A DNA stretch of 64,000 nucleotides from Tridacna crocea (GCA_943736015.1 OX031057.1:45718501-45782500), one strand, 5' to 3'; positions 1 to 10,295 are shown, counted from the stretch's first letter. Program-made: numbers and translations. Notes: generated by a model from the letters alone, not told the origin.

Positions 1-446
1 GGTAGATCTGTCAGGGCACTAGGTATACCTGGTAAGGGCCTTTCTTATATGGTATTTTATGGGTTTCAAGTTTTGATTGTACATCAAAATAAAGATATTT
101 CCTTCATCTTAATGGGGAAACTGACAAAACTCAATTTTGATAATTTATTAATGCTTTCCACAGAAAATTGGCATATTGATGATTTCCAATATATGATGTC
201 ATCAATATCTTTAGCCCTGATTTATAAGAATACCAACAACATGTTAATTGCACTGGTAATACCGGTAGATACAAAACTTCTCCTTCTGTCATAATGTTTT
301 ACATGTATCTAAATACAAAATTCTCCTTTCAAATTTTACAAGGATGTTTTCTCAGTAATTAATGAACATTTTTTTTGTATGAAAGTTATGATTCAATACA
401 CAGATTTCTATCATATCTGTAAATAAGTATGAAACTTGAGAATCAC

Positions 447-640
447 CTGAATCTGAAGATCACCATCAGCATTTAAAGCTACCCTATGGTTGTTTTTAAC
501 CTCTTTTTCTCCCCCTGGTTCCTCTTTGTACCAGACAACAGATGGCGCTTCAGTCTGACTTTCACCTTTACACTGAAATGTCACTGTTCCTGATTGGTTC
601 ACAGTTGTGTTTTGTGAAAAAACTGTAATTACTGGGGCAT
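447..640 (-). CDS. Ig gene exon 15: first half of Ig domain 8
   Basis: Acceptor CTTGCAG, donor CAG/GTGATT. The exon is 194 bp, enters in phase 1 (completing an Asp codon) and ends in phase 0. It encodes residues ~680-743: APVITVFSQN, then TVTFQCKG with the B-strand cysteine, VVWYKEE with the core Trp, and NADGDLQIQ. The second half of this domain (D-x-G-x-Y-x-C) is not found in positions 1-446 and must lie outside the window. Confidence 0.85.
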
Positions 641-1139
641 CTGCAAGTATCATTTAAATTGAATTAAATTTGAGTCCTTCAAAAACTTGAAAATCTGTGC
701 AAGCAAGATGAACTATTCCTGTACTTTTAAATACAGTCATGTAAATGATCTTTAAATACTTTCTATAGTTCAGAGATCTAAGATTCAGTTAACATATTTT
801 ATAATACTAAGACTCAGTTCTCAGTTTTGCTGATACAGGAATTATTTAGTGATTTAAAAACTAAGTTCATCTTTGTTATGTGGTTTGTCAACAACATGTG
901 TTCCTTATAATTAGTTTGTCATCTTCATGTCAAACTCCTGAAGTTCTTTTTTTTTTATTTTTGCAAGATTTTAGGTTATTTTCATCACAATTAGTGTACG
1001 AACACTGTATTAACTCACTTATACATACACTTTGTAAGTTTCATAAGAACAAGGCTGAGGCTCAATGTGACCTTGCCAAAAGACTCTACCATGTAACCAA
1101 CTATGAGTATCAAATTACAATTTTCTTGGTACAAATCAT

Positions 1140-1370
1140 TTAATCCTTTACCCCATAAGGCATTTCTATAGCATTTCAAATTGACCCTAAATATAACAGC
1201 AAGGATGAAGCCGTTTCTTATGTGTAAATGACACCTTTTGATAGCATAGAAAACATTGTGACAAAAGCTGAAATTGCTTGTCACGAGCAATTTCACCTTT
1301 TGCCACAATGTTTTCCAAAGGCTCCTACAAGCAATGTGTTGAAATGAGTATCTCTGGAGTAAAGGGTTAA
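1140..1370 (+). mobile_element. Family A3 hairpin MITE
   Basis: TTAA at both edges, left end TCCTTTACCCCATAAGG, right end GGAGTAAAGGGTTAA. The core arms use GAAATTGCT / AGCAATTTC. Lies in the Ig gene intron between exons 14 and 15. Confidence 0.88.
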
Positions 1371-1413
1371 TACAAAATTATTTCCACTGTCAGTTGCAAT
1401 GAGCCAGACCTAC

Positions 1414-1551
1414 CATATAGTTTGATCCAGGCTGATACAGACCCAGTGCCAGCAAGGTTTGAGGCAATGCATGTATATTCACCAAACTGGCTCTCATTGA
1501 TGTTATCTATTGATAGCAAGGTACCATTTGCTGTCAGATGTATATTGCCAC
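1414..1551 (-). CDS. Ig gene exon 14: second half of Ig domain 7
   Basis: This 138-bp exon is in phase 1 at both ends, with acceptor ATTTCAG and donor ATG/GTAGGT. It encodes residues ~634-678, including NGTLLSIDNI and the F-strand motif FGEYTCIASN, then SAWIKLY. It joins exon 13 through a shared Gly codon and exon 15 through a shared Asp codon, which confirms the splice choices. A family A3 element (1140..1370) lies 44 bp beyond its donor. Confidence 0.88.
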
Positions 1552-1893
1552 CTGAAATATTTAATTAAGAATAATACATAAAAGAGCCTTCAGCTATTGA
1601 CATATATTAGTTCAAAAACATTCATTATCAGTTACCAGCATGGTGCTCAGAATGTGCAGTCTGATCTTGAATCTACACTGTCAAATAAGGTGTTACATTC
1701 CCCCGAAATATAACTCTGAAATAGCAATGTATAGGCTTTTTCTATTTGCCCCAAAACATAATTCTGAAATAGCAACATATGGGTTTTTCTATTAGGTTGA
1801 AAGGTTCATTTCATGTTTAAGTAGGATAAGGGGTAAAAAGTTGTTTGCTGTAAGACAGAAAAGGTTATTATGCAAGTAGTAAAAAGAAATGCT

Positions 1894-2123
1894 TTAACCC
1901 TTTCCCAAAACGACAAATTTTTGGACTAAACCAAATTGAAAACATTAGCAGATGACAATTCAACTCTTGCTAAAAAGATGATTTCTGTCTATGATAGGGT
2001 AGAAACCATTGTGGGAAATGAAGAAAATGCTGGTTACCAGCATTTTCTCCTTTTCCCACAATGTTTTCAAAAGGCTACTATTCCAGACACGTAAAAACCA
2101 GGGATTGTTTGGGAAAGGGTTAA
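1894..2123 (-). mobile_element. Family A2 hairpin MITE
   Basis: Bounded by TTAACCCTTTCCCAAA and TTTGGGAAAGGGTTAA, with an intact GCTGGTTACCAGC core. Sits about 20 bp downstream of the exon 13 donor. Confidence 0.9.
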
Positions 2124-2143
2124 AAAAAGTAGAAGAAACAGAC

Positions 2144-2278
2144 CTGTATAAAGATATCTGCCATCTTTCCTCCAGGACTGGGATGGTACTGGATCCCCAG
2201 TGCTGTCACAGTGCAACTCTACTTTACCTCCTATATAGGCTGTCTGGTTCCCAGGTATTACAGTAAAGCTAGGAGGAA
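2144..2278 (-). CDS. Ig gene exon 13: first half of Ig domain 7
   Basis: This 135-bp exon is in phase 1 at both ends, with acceptor TTCACAG and donor ACAG/GTCTGT. It encodes PPSFTVIPGNQT, KVELHCDSTGDP and SWRKDGRYLYT (residues ~589-632), a typical A-to-C' strand half of an I-set domain. NQT is a possible N-glycosylation site. A family A2 element ends about 20 bp downstream of its donor. Confidence 0.88.
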
Positions 2279-2629
2279 CTGTGAAGTTATGAAAAGGTAC
2301 AGTTATAAACAGGCTTATATTTATGATCTCTTTTTGACAGAAAGTAAATGAAACATGGAAACTATTTCCATAAAAGAAACATGTAATCATCTACACTGCA
2401 CTTGAGAATTGTTTATTTTTACCATGTGCGTACACCCATTTTTTTATGTTTCTTAAATGTGTGCTTTGAATAACTACAAAATATAAATGGAATCCAACAG
2501 TCGAGTGATTGAGTACTAAATTTATATCTGTAACTGTTATCCATTTACAACATATCAGGTAGATCCCATAGTAGCTCATGAACAATTCTTGTCAAATTTG
2601 ACCTTTTCAACAGTCATCATCTATGGTCT

Positions 2630-2850
2630 TTAACCCTTTACCACATGATCCCAACTTTTAAGGACACAAAAAAAGAAGCCTTTTCAAAACAATTTTGGAT
2701 TAGAGAAAATGCCGGTAAAATCTCCTTTTCCCACAATGATTCCTGCCCTTCCAAAACAACCTTCAATTTCTTGGTTACATCTATTTTTTCATCTACAAAT
2801 GCTTTCAATTTGGACTAGTCTAAAGTTTTGTTGTATGGTAATGAGTAAAA
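2630..2850 (+). mobile_element. Family A1 MITE, worn
   Basis: The left TTAA is intact; the right end has decayed to GAGTAAAAGGG. The hairpin has lost much of its symmetry (AAAATGCCGGTAAAATCTCC). Confidence 0.7.
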
Positions 2851-2938
2851 GGGTAAATATCATGGAGAACAATGCAGACAAAAAATTAAGTACCACTCAC
2901 AATATGACTTAAGTAAGTCATTGTCTGAGGTAGCTTAC

Positions 2939-3059
2939 CTGTAACAGTAAGGGTGGCTATAGCTAAAATACTATTATGTCTGTTAGAGGCTGTGCATCTA
3001 TAAATACCAGCATCTGATTGGTTAACAGAACGAATAACTAAAGTATGATTGAGGTAGAT
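2939..3059 (-). CDS. Ig gene exon 12: second half of Ig domain 6
   Basis: This 121-bp exon enters in phase 0 and leaves in phase 1. Acceptor CATTCCAG, donor ACAG/GTAAGC. It encodes IYLNHTLVIRS, then SDAGIYRCTASN and the G strand ATLTVT (residues ~548-587). The terminal G combines with the next exon's TT to give Val, so domain 7 follows directly. NHT and NQS are possible glycosylation sites. Confidence 0.9.
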
Positions 3060-3289
3060 CTGGAATGAAAATGGTTGTCAAATGTATGAAAGCTGTATGA
3101 TCGTGTCTAAATCTAAATTCTTTTACTCCATTTTAAAAGGCAAAGAAAATAATTAAAAGCAGAGATCTTCACGTGGAATTTTCACTGAAACTGAGACAAA
3201 CTGAAAACAAAAAATCTTAAAAAGAAAAATGTTAAATTTTGAAAACAAACCAAGCCAGAAATCCATTTTACAGATACCATCAAAGTGCT

Positions 3290-3725
3290 CTTAGTCATAC
3301 TGTGTGCCGATTTTTAATGACACCTTTGAAAACATTGAGAGAAAAGGACAAAATACTGCAAACCAACATTTTCTCCTTTTCCCACAAATTTTTCTATCCT
3401 ATTAACCCTTTCCCAAACAGTCCCTGGTTTTCATGACCCTGAGAAGGAAGCCTTCTGAAAACATTGTTGGAAAAGGAGAAAATACTGGTAACCAGCATTT
3501 TCTCCTTTTTCCACAATGTTTTCTACCCTTCCTAATGCAAATTTTGATTTTTCAGTCAAATTTATTTTTTCGTATGCAAATGCTTTCAATTTGGACTAGT
3601 CTAAAATCTTGTTGTTTGGTAAAGGGTTAAGGAACAATTGCACCATTTAGGCCACACTGAAATTGTTGTATGCAAATGCTTTCAACTTGGACAAAGATAA
3701 ATTTTGTTGTGTGGTGAAGGGTTAA
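3290..3725 (+). mobile_element. Family A copy split by a younger copy
   Basis: The left half (3290..3401, GCCGATTTTTAATGACAC through TTTTCTATCCTA) and right half (from 3631, GGAACAATTGCACC to GGTGAAGGGTTAA) make one continuous element once 3402..3630 is removed, leaving one TTAA. Confidence 0.8.
3402..3630 (+). mobile_element. Family A copy nested inside 3290..3725
   Basis: Left end TTAACCCTTTCCCAAAC (A2-like), right end TTTGGTAAAGGGTTAA (A1-like), so the ends are mixed. The flanking TTAA duplicates occupy a single TTAA site in the host copy. Confidence 0.88.
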
Positions 3726-4141
3726 ATGTATCACAAATTACACCAAGACATATTTTTTAAAACTTTTTATGGAAAAAAAATACTGGTTTCAAATTTTTGG
3801 AAAAACAATGATGTGCAAGAAGCAACTGTTTGTTTTTTCCTATTTTTCTGTTCGCTATCAAATGCTGCTAACTATAAGGAGCTCAAAACTTGTACAGTAA
3901 TAGGTTCATTTTTCATCTTAAATTTGAAAGAATGTCTGAGACTAAATCTAGTCTAGCTATGTAGGTTTGCTTTATCTAAGAGCGACATGCAAACTCTCTG
4001 ACTGACAAAGACTGTCCTAGAAAATTGATCCTCCTTTCCCTTCAATATTATTTTTTTAGGATTAAGAAAAAAAAACAAAACAGTAAAACAGTTAGGTCCT
4101 TAACAGACAAGAACTAGAATAACTATCACTAAAGGTCATAA
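3726..4141. other. Intron sequence with no recognised feature
   Basis: AT-rich sequence with homopolymer runs. I see no exon, transposon end or tandem repeat. Confidence 0.5.
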
Positions 4142-4848
4142 ATACCCCCGCCCCTATATTTCATATCATAGGGGCAATAACTCATTAATTCTTCATAGAA
4201 TTTTCACGAATGTTGCGTCTCGCACATCTACAACTCCTAATGAAAACTTCTGCCAAGTTTAAAGTGAATCAGACAGAAACTGTAGGAGGAGTTGTCCGGA
4301 CAAGCACTTTCAAGTCAAATCAGGGGCAATAACTCAGTAATTCTAGAAGGAATTTTCACAAAATTTGTGTCTTGCACATCTACAACTCCAAATGGACACT
4401 TCTGCCAAGTGCAAAGCAAATCAGACTGAAATTGTAGGAGGAGTTGTCCGGATAAGCATTTTAAATGTGAATCAGGGGCAATAACTCATTAATTCTTCAT
4501 AGAATTTTCATGAAAATTGCGTCTTGCACATCTACATTTCCTAATGAACACTTCTGCCAAGTTTAAAGTGAATCAGACAGAAACTGTAGGAGGAGTTGTC
4601 TGGACAAGCATTTTCAAGTCAAATCAGGGGCAATAACTCAGTAATTCTTGATGGAATTTTCACAAAATTTGCGTCTTGCATATCTACAGCTCCTAATAAA
4701 CACTTCTGCCAAGTATCAAGCGAATTGGACTAAAAGTGTAGGAGGAGTTGTCTGGACAAGATTTTGCGGACAGACCACCCGCCCGATCGACAGGCTGATT
4801 CCAGTATACACCCCCCACAAACTTTGTTTGCGGGGGTATAAAGAAAAA
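4142..4848. mobile_element. Element with 152-bp internal tandem repeats (pearl/Helentron-like?)
   Basis: The GGGGCAATAACTC motif recurs at 4171, 4323, 4475 and 4627, a constant 152-bp spacing, giving about four units. Alternate units read CTCATTAATTC and CTCAGTAATTC, suggesting a 304-bp higher-order pair. The array is flanked by TACCCCCGC on the left and GCGGGGGTATA on the right, with a short hairpin (CAAACTTTGTTTG) next to the right end. This layout resembles bivalve pearl elements, now viewed as Helentron-derived. Class assignment is inference. Confidence 0.7.
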
Positions 4849-5126
4849 AAATGTGACTTATAAAAAGGCTTTTGCAGATGACAAATTACATATATATCAA
4901 ATGATCTGATTTATCAGTGAAAGGATACAAAAACACGGTGAGAAAGAGAGAAAATGCTTGTATCCAGCATTACCATTTTCTACTTTAACAGCCATGTTTT
5001 CTTTTTCAGAGTTGTGAAACCAAAATATTGATTAAAGAAGGGCTATCTCTATCCTCTGATAATCAAGGGAAAGGGGGGGGGGGGTTGTATTTTTTCATAT
5101 GATGACATTTGTATTGTAATAGCTAC

Positions 5127-5278
5127 CTGTCGTTGGGGAGTTGATACAATAACTCCCTCTCCGTCTTTTGACCAGACAAAAGTGGGTGTGGGTACTCCAG
5201 AAGACTGACAGTGAAAATAAACAGTCCCCCCTTTATTGATACTTTGACTGACTGGCTGTTGTATAAATTCTGGAGGTG
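5127..5278 (-). CDS. Ig gene exon 11: first half of Ig domain 6
   Basis: This 152-bp exon enters in phase 1 and leaves in phase 0. Acceptor TTTTCAG, donor ACAG/GTAGCT. It encodes PPEFIQQPVSQ, GGTVYFHCQSSG and FVWSKDGEG (residues ~498-547), including the B-strand Cys and core Trp. Confidence 0.9.
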
Positions 5279-5661
5279 CTGAAAATATTAATAAATATCA
5301 TGATAGAAAATAATTATAATCAACCAAGGAATATCTCCTCTCTCATGTTAAGTAACTATTGAATAGAACATCTTTTTTTTTCCTTCCTCTTTGACAATTT
5401 TGTGAAAATTTGAATTAATTTTTACAAATACTAATTTTGAAATCTTACTAAAAAAACCCAAAATTTTCTACATTTACCAAATCATTGGTGATTTATAAGT
5501 AATTAATAGCTAAAAATCATCTTCACGTGTGTGAAATTATTTGTAGTGAGTAAATTCCAAATATTTCAAGATGTAACTGGGACAAACGATTATTAAAATG
5601 AAAAATCAAGATGGAAAGTTAAAACAGTTAGGGTGAAAGGAGCTCAAAACTCAACACTTAC

Positions 5662-5820
5662 ACTCCATTTTCACAGTAGCAGAAGTCTCTTTGTACCCTA
5701 CCACATTTCTGGCTATACAAGTGTAAAGTCCAGCATCACCAAATGTAGCAGATGACACTACCAGCGTGCCTTCATTCAATAAAGTAATGCTTGATGGAGA
5801 GTTAATCAAGTCAACTTGCC
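5662..5820 (-). CDS. Ig gene exon 10: second half of Ig domain 5
   Basis: This 159-bp exon is in phase 1 at both ends. The donor GAGT/GTAAGT was chosen over an overlapping GTGTAA because it has the better consensus and gives the phase exon 11 needs. It encodes EGTLVVSSATFGDAGLYTC, IARNVVGYKE and ATVKME (residues ~445-496). Confidence 0.88.
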
Positions 5821-5990
5821 CTTTAAATAAAGAATAAAAGGTCAAAAGCAATGTTGTTACAAACACAAATCTGAAGACCAACAGCTGCAATAAAGGTATA
5901 GTATAACAAACCATGAGCCCAAATATAATAGCATTGCACAGCTCATGAGCTAGATCAAGCAAATTTATCTTTTACTAAATGATCCTGTGT

Positions 5991-6219
5991 TTAACTCATT
6001 ACCACACGAGAAAATCTTAGACTCGTCCAAATTGAAAGCATTTGCACATGACAAAGTAAAGGTGACTGAAAAACTGAAATTTGTTCTGGGAAGGATAGAA
6101 AACACTGTGGGAAAAGGAGAAAATGCTGGTCACCAGCATTTTCTCCTTTTCCCACAGTGTTTTCAAAAGGCTTCTTTCTCAGGGGCGTCAAAAGTAGGGA
6201 TTGTGTGGTAATGGGTTAA
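5991..6219 (-). mobile_element. Family A1 hairpin MITE, first of a chained trio
   Basis: Core GCTGGTCACCAGC with matched outer arms CACTGTGGG / CCCACAGTG. Its right TTAA (6216..6219) is also the left TTAA of the next copy. Confidence 0.92.
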
Positions 6220-6445
6220 CTCTTTACCAGCGACATGGTTTTTGGAACAGACCAAAGTGACAGCATTTTGAGACTACAAATTAAATTTAGCCCAGATAAT
6301 GATTTATGTTTAAGATAGGGTAGAAAACATTGTGGGAAAAGGAGAAAATTGTGGTAACCAGCATTTTCTCCTTTTCCCACAATGATTTCAAAAGCTTTCT
6401 TTATCAGGGTCATTAAAACTCAAGATTGTGTGGGAAAATGGTTAA
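6216..6445 (-). mobile_element. Family A1 hairpin MITE, second of a chained trio
   Basis: Shares TTAA with both neighbours. Worn left end (CTCTTTACCAGCGACATGG), right end GTGTGGGAAAATGGTTAA. Confidence 0.85.
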
Positions 6446-6618
6446 GTATACATGAGACAGAACTTTCTGAAAGCACTGTGCAAAAAGGAGAAAATACTGG
6501 TCACCAGTAAGTTTTCCTTTTACTATGATGTTTTCTACTCTATCAAGGACAAATTCTACCATTTCAGACACCTTTAATCTGTCACTTGCAAACACTTTCA
6601 ATTTGGACAAGTCTAAAA
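6442..6618 (+). mobile_element. Family A copy, third of a chained trio, truncated
   Basis: The core is ATACTGGTCACCAGTA. The right subterminal block (TTTGGACAAGTCTAAAATT) is present, but the terminal repeat is replaced by unrelated sequence. Confidence 0.7.
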
Positions 6619-6689
6619 TTCTGATGATCCACAGAATCCATTCTGTCAAACAACTGACGGAATCCTGATGCAGAACGGCTCTAGAACAT

Positions 6690-6880
6690 GATGAAAATTT
6701 ATCGAAAGCACCGATTTTCTCCTCAGGTTAGTCAGCACAGACTGTGCAGGCCAACTTGGGTTGATACTGTTTGCAAAAGCATTAAACCCACTTTTCACAG
6801 AGCATGGCTCAAATATTGGAAGCATCCTAGAAGAGCCCTTATCTTTCTACACAAGGACTGTAGATCAAGAAACTGACAGG
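6690..6880. repeat. Family C palindromic repeat
   Basis: Carries GCACAGACTGTGCAGGCC and CTTTTCACAGAGCATGGCTC. A related partial copy with CTGCATGGACTGCCCAGG lies near 7265-7320. Confidence 0.55.
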
Positions 6881-7329
6881 CCAAATACAACGACAGATTC
6901 ATACATCCTTTGTGTATTACATAAGAAAGGCTGCAAGCCTAAATTAAAATCATTTGGAAATAGGAGAGATTGCTTGTTACATGTAATCTCTCCTTTTCCC
7001 ACACAGTTTTTCACAATGGTCTGTTGAAGTATGCTATGTCATCTGTAGGTGAGTAATATCTTTAGACAATCCAGTAACCTACTGAGGATTACGTAAGAAC
7101 ATTGCTATCATAAAATGGGAGTATAACGGATCTCCATGATGCATTAAACCATGCAACTTATCTGGTAGTCATGAATCTGTAAAACCAATGCTGTCAACAA
7201 ATCAGGTGAATCCTGACTTAGTATGGTCCTTTGACATTCTAAAAATTTACTATAAGAGAACATTTTCGGCTTAGGTCAGCCTGCATGGACTGCCCAGGGT
7301 GACCTGGGCCAATGGTTTTAACAGGTAAT

Positions 7330-7559
7330 TTAACCCTTTACCGTACAGTCCCTGATTTTGACGACCCTGAGATAGAAGCTTTTTGAAAACAGTGTGGCAA
7401 AAGGAGAAAATGCTGGTCACCAGCATTTTCTTCTTTTCCTACAATGTTTTCTACCCTGCAAGAAAAAAAAAAATCAATTTCTGAGTTATGTTTATTTTGT
7501 GGTCTGCATGTGCTTTCAACTTGAACTAGTCTAAATTTTGTTGTTTGGTAAAGGGTTAA
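7330..7559 (+). mobile_element. Family A1 hairpin MITE
   Basis: TTAACCCTTTACC and GGTAAAGGGTTAA ends, core GCTGGTCACCAGC. It lies about 50 bp downstream of the exon 9 donor in the transcript sense. Confidence 0.9.
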
Positions 7560-7612
7560 ACACTTTTCACAGAGCATGGTTCACATGCCATTACTGTTTT
7601 CGGTGTACCTAC

Positions 7613-7735
7613 CATACTGAGGTGTTGACCATATAATACTTGGTGTAGGGTTTCCTTCAGCCTTACAAGTCAGCACAAACTGTTGTCCTACTAGACTGGT
7701 TTGATCACTTGGTGCAAGAGTAAAGGACGGACTCA
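7613..7735 (-). CDS. Ig gene exon 9: first half of Ig domain 5
   Basis: This 123-bp exon is in phase 1 at both ends. Acceptor CCCATAG, donor ATG/GTAGGT. It encodes SPSFTLAPSDQ, GQQFVLTCKAEGNP and PSIIWSTPQY (residues ~404-443). The domain boundary with exon 8 is a shared Val codon. Confidence 0.88.
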
Positions 7736-7795
7736 CTATGGGAAAGATGAAAAGAAATATTTGAAATTAAATCAGTTTGAAAAAATGTAGTTGGA

Positions 7796-8023
7796 CTTTT
7801 TACTTGATGACAAATTTTGAAATCTTCTGAATTCAAGGCTTCTGCAGATGACAAAATCAAAAATGATACAAATGAGATGAAGAGTTTTTTTACAGGACAG
7901 AAAACATTGAGGGAAAGAAGAAATGCTGGCTGGCTAACCAGCCAGCATTTTCTTTTTCATTATATTTCCAAAAGCCTTCTGCAATACTATTAAAACTCAG
8001 GATTGTATGGTAAATGGGGTTAA
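7796..8023 (-). mobile_element. Family A copy with extended core
   Basis: The centre has grown to GCTGGCTGGCTAACCAGCCAGC: an extra GGCT on one arm is mirrored by AGCC on the other. Left end eroded; right end GGTAAATGGGGTTAA. Confidence 0.8.
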
Positions 8024-8039
8024 GCCATTATTGCACAGC

Positions 8040-8110
8040 CTGCCTGGGTAGCTCAGTGTTTAGCATATCTGACTCACAATCTGGTGGTTGTAAGTGTGAC
8101 ACCCCATTGA
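8040..8110 (+). repeat. Possible tRNA-derived SINE head
   Basis: GGGTAGCTCAGTGTTTAGC resembles a Pol III A box, with a poor B box (GGTTGTAAGTGTGACACC). Not a functional tRNA: the stems do not close. Confidence 0.3.
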
Positions 8111-8165
8111 GGCAAACTTTCTTCCCAGGCCATTTTTTCGCCTCCTACTTCTAAGTCAACTCAGT

Positions 8166-8368
8166 GACAACCCTTTAACAGACAGCAAAATTTTAGACTT
8201 GTATAACTTAAATAATACACAAATCATATTCAGTTGAAATGGTGAGATTTGTCTTTGAGACAACATCAAACACTGAGGGGGAAAAAAACATATAATTATT
8301 TATTTTGTTGTCTGCAAATGATTTCAATATGGACAGGAACTGAGTTTTGTTGTGCAGTAAAGGTTTAA
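8166..8368. mobile_element. Family A derivative without central hairpin
   Basis: Both ends carry the same subterminal block (CAGCAAAATTTTAGACTTG on the left, its inverse near the right), and the GCTGG core is missing. It is a fold-back variant built from two like ends. Confidence 0.55.
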
Positions 8369-9000
8369 CTCTTTACTAAATGACGAATCTGAATGCACTG
8401 AGAATATTTGCTTTTACAGATTTTTTTTCGAGTCAAAATGATTGGAAAAATGTTCGTAAGTGTTGCAGCCTATCTTGAAAATATTACAGAGAATCTTCAA
8501 TTGAAGAAATTACTTTTGATCTTTCACCAGAAAAACAAATATTCTATTTATTTCATGCTTTCACTCTAGTTTTTTCATGCTTTTAAGCCCCTTCAGGGGG
8601 AAGGTGGTGGGGGATAGGGGGGATTACATCAAAGTAAGTCCTGAACAGCAATTTCTTATGACATATCCCTCCCCCCCATCCCCATAACACTGCATTACTA
8701 TATTACATAAAGCGCAAGTAATGTAGGTTAAATTACGTCATACTTCCATCTTGTTAAATGGTAAGCTTGGTGTTCACCTGTGAAACTAGTTTGTGGGAAC
8801 TGTTTCTGCCTTTAACTGAAGAGTTAAAAATTCAATCAGCATTTTTCATTGGTCATAGTCATGAATTATCAAACAATATTTCAACATTATCTTGATAAAC
8901 TATTGAAAAGCATGAAATAAGGAGGTACATGTAGTATTTTAATTGTGTCCTATGAATGCAACTTTAATTCCAAATCAGTAACTCAAGAAATATGGTAAGA
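8369..9000. other. Intron sequence, little recognised
   Basis: A 50-bp left-end fragment of family A (CTCTTTACTAAATGAC) opens the stretch. The rest holds only G/C homopolymer runs near 8600-8685 and AT-rich sequence. Confidence 0.45.
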
Positions 9001-9023
9001 AGGTAATGAGTCGCCTTTCTTAC

Positions 9024-9183
9024 CTTGGACATTAATATGAAAAGAAGCATTGACCGATCCCATATCGTTCTCTGCCATACATGTATACTGCCCAGATTGT
9101 TCTGGTTGAAGGTCAAACAAGGTCAACTCTCCATCCACACTGTCTTCTTGTAGGGCACTTTGTGTTGGTATCACAACCCCATC
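9024..9183 (-). CDS. Ig gene exon 8: second half of Ig domain 4
   Basis: This 160-bp exon enters in phase 0 and leaves in phase 1. Acceptor TACTGCAG, donor CAAG/GTAAGA. It encodes DGVVIPTQS, GELTLFDLQPEQSGQYTC, MAENDMGSVN and FHINVQ (residues ~350-402). A family A element (9200..9427) begins only 16 nt upstream of the acceptor, so the branch point of this intron must lie in or at the edge of the transposon. Confidence 0.9.
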
Positions 9184-9199
9184 CTGCAGTACAATCACA

Positions 9200-9427
9200 T
9201 TAACTGTTTACCAAACAACAAAATTCTTGACTTGACTAAATTGAAAGCATTTACAAACAACAAATTAAATCTTGCTAAAATGACAGTTTCTGTCTGTAAT
9301 AGGATAGAAAACAATGTAGGAAATGGAGAAAATGCTGGCAACCGGCATTTTCTCCATTTTCCACAATGTTTTCAAAAGGCTTTTTTCTCCAGGTCAATAT
9401 AACTCAAGCTTGTGTGTTCAAGGGTTA
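9200..9427 (-). mobile_element. Family A1 hairpin MITE abutting a splice acceptor
   Basis: Core GCTGGCAACCGGC. The left TTAA (9200..9203) is 16 nt from the acceptor of Ig exon 8. Confidence 0.9.
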
Positions 9428-9477
9428 AGCTCTATTCAAAATGATAAAAATTTAGAATGATCGATACTGAAAAGCAT

Positions 9478-9718
9478 TTAACTCATTACCAACTCATTAC
9501 CAAACAACAAAATTTCAGGTTTGTCAAAATCAAAAGCATTTGCAGATGACAAAATAAAAGTGACTGCGAATTTGATTTTTTTTTTTGTGAAGGGTAGGAA
9601 ACATTGTGGGAAAAGGAGAAAATGCTGGTTACCAGCATTTTCTCCTTTTCCCATAATGTTTTCTAAAGGCTTCTTTCTCAAGGTTGTCAGAAATAGGCAT
9701 TGTGTGGTAATGGGTTAA
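9478..9718 (-). mobile_element. Family A1 hairpin MITE with duplicated left end
   Basis: ACTCATTACCA occurs twice in tandem at the left end, 11 bp apart. Core GCTGGTTACCAGC. A ~55-bp stub of an older copy lies immediately left (9424..9480). Confidence 0.88.
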
Positions 9719-9768
9719 GCTATTTTATGGCAAAAGGGGGTTATATACATATGCATGATCCAAGCAAG

Positions 9769-9997
9769 TTAACCCTTTACCCCATAAGGCATTTCTATGG
9801 CATCTCTAATTGACCCTAAATAACACTAAGGATGAAGCCGTTTCTTATGTGTAAATGACACCTTTTGATAGTAGAGAAAACATTGTGACAAAAGATGAAA
9901 TTGCTCGTCATGAGCAATTTCACCTTTTGCCACAGTGTTTTCCAAAGGCTCCTACAAGCAATGTGTAGAAATGAGTATCTATGGAGTAAAGGGTTAA
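9769..9997 (+). mobile_element. Family A3 hairpin MITE
   Basis: Ends TTAACCCTTTACCCCATAAGG... and GGAGTAAAGGGTTAA; core GAAATTGCTCGTCATGAGCAA with matched arms. Confidence 0.9.
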
Positions 9998-10144
9998 GCA
10001 TAGCTACAGATCCCTAAAGTCTTTTCTGTCTAACGATCCACTTTGTCATGAAGTAGTATAGTCCTTAACATGCAGAAAATTTGAAGACAACAAAAAGTTT
10101 CAACCCATATCGGACCTGGCAGGCTTACATGGTCAATACTTTCT

Positions 10145-10290
10145 GAAGATGCGATAAAAAAGACACAATTAGATATGATGGTATTTGTCTTTGACGGAAT
10201 TTAAGCTCTTTTTGACATCACCAAAATTGGTAAAACAGCATTTTCTCCTTTTTCTGCCAAGTTTTCAAAAGCCTTCTGTTCAAAGCCATA
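10145..10290. mobile_element. Decayed family A fragment
   Basis: Recognisable by TAAAACAGCATTTTCTCC and TTTTCAAAAGCCTTCTGTTC; no terminal repeats survive. Confidence 0.4.
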
Positions 10291-10295
10291 TTATA

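Noticed and set aside
1..410. Missing second half of Ig domain 8
   Set aside because: I read the minus strand for a D-x-G-x-Y-x-C exon in the required phase 0 and found none; the exon must lie left of the window.
5651..5665. Alternative donor GA/GTGTAA for Ig exon 10
   Set aside because: It would leave phase 2, which breaks the frame with exon 11; GAGT/GTAAGT fits both consensus and phase.
8040..8110. tRNA gene
   Set aside because: The A-box-like part is plausible, but acceptor and T stems do not pair; a SINE head is more likely.
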